From the NCBI GenBank assembly GCA_016284305.1, contig JAEEON010000075.1, forward strand, positions 82,349 through 146,348: a stretch of 64,000 nt of DNA, read 5' to 3'. Under the pieces are notes generated by a model, which searched no databases, was not told where the DNA came from, and worked only from the letters and a program-made list of their open reading frames with translations. Positions within the stretch are counted from its first letter, which is position 1, and each line of letters opens with the position of its first letter. The position numbers were made by a program, and so were the translations under genes. This document shows, in pieces, positions 63,801 through 64,000 of the stretch. The DNA is from Bacteroidales bacterium (lineage in GTDB: Bacteria; Bacteroidota; Bacteroidia; Bacteroidales; F082).

Positions 63801-64000
63801 ATGCAACAACGAAGATACCCCGTAGGAATACAGACCTTTGAGAGGCTGAGGAAAAAGCATTACGTCTATATCGACAAGACCGACTTGATTTGGGAGATGA
63901 CCCATGAGAGCCCATTCGTCTTCCTGAGCCGTCCCCGAAGGTTTGGCAAGTCGCTGCTCACCACCACGCTCGACTCCTACTTCAAAGGCCAGAAGGAACT
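63801..64000 (+). CDS. AAA-ATPase-like protein (PF09820 family), cut by the window edge
   Basis: The ORF track lists only shadows here, but a frame opens at ATG 63801 and stays open to the window end: MQQRRYPVGIQTFERLRKK, then YVYIDKTDLIWEMT, and FVFLSRPRRFGKSLLTTTLD, a Walker A-type P-loop with the R-R-F-G-K-S phrase of the PF09820 AAA-ATPase-like family. Full-length members (about 500-600 residues) usually carry a C-terminal PD-(D/E)XK nuclease domain (PF08011), which lies outside the window. Such genes are abundant and often multi-copy in Bacteroidales, with no settled function. Confidence 0.88.
   Translation, partial: MQQRRYPVGIQTFERLRKKHYVYIDKTDLIWEMTHESPFVFLSRPRRFGKSLLTTTLDSYFKGQKE

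Overview
This window looks like a chromosomal segment from an uncultured member of the Bacteroidales (phylum Bacteroidota). The signs are Bacteroidota -7 promoter boxes (TAnnTTTG) ahead of many genes, often with a TTTG- or CTTG-like element 19-23 bases upstream; type IX secretion (T9SS) cargo and machinery; TonB-dependent receptors with carboxypeptidase-like N-termini; a DUF4249 lipoprotein; the DUF4271/hemD/rnpA/yidD cluster; a GH92 lipoprotein; and a PPi-type phosphofructokinase. Coding density is very high. No gap reaches 300 bases, and I see no tRNA, rRNA, CRISPR array or insertion sequence.

Layout. 1-7.4 kb: pta (cut by the window edge), then DUF4271, hemD-like, rnpA, yidD, a tail-specific protease, an O-antigen ligase-like protein, cytidine deaminase and GtrA. 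7.4-11.1 kb (minus strand): TonB-dependent receptor, DUF4249 lipoprotein and a small PAS protein. 11.2-16.8 kb: an LptF/LptG permease, two glycosyltransferases and EttA. 16.9-24.2 kb: a small membrane protein, DUF4296 lipoprotein, RecQ, KdsD, LptB, PssA and a beta-helix T9SS cargo protein. 24.3-32.4 kb: QueA, a secreted Lys/Thr-rich protein, polyprenyl synthase, an unknown lipoprotein, Pfp and a GH92 glycosidase. 32.6-43 kb: an Asp-box T9SS cargo protein, PdxA, an outer membrane receptor, PriA, the T9SS plug protein and a divergent beta-barrel. 43-53.5 kb: HIT protein, GreA, and the most striking block, a three-gene unit of a 1253-residue TonB receptor, a 1514-residue T9SS protein and a PorV/PorQ protein. 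53.6-64 kb: two small lipoproteins, a DAHP synthase/chorismate mutase fusion, AsnS, RpoN, RuvB, a SPOR protein, DeoC, an acyltransferase, Adk, Hpt, PurE and the start of a PF09820-type AAA ATPase.

How the genes work together. Envelope construction dominates: KdsD (Kdo), LptB, LptF/G, O-antigen ligase, glycosyltransferases, GtrA and PssA build LPS and lipid. The plug protein, a PorV-like protein and three CTD-type cargo proteins belong to the T9SS export route. The remainder is housekeeping (nucleotide salvage, replication repair, transcription, tRNA charging and modification).

The least expected signal is not a gene. Very short tandem arrays of 7- or 8-base units occupy the spacers of at least eight gene junctions. 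Two of them (before ettA and purE) use nearly the same 8-base unit and end exactly at the ATG. Other points worth attention are a terminator-like hairpin just downstream of the greA promoter, two genes whose -7 box sits four bases before the ATG (predicted leaderless), and hairpins or TTAA overlaps that make opposing genes share their ends.
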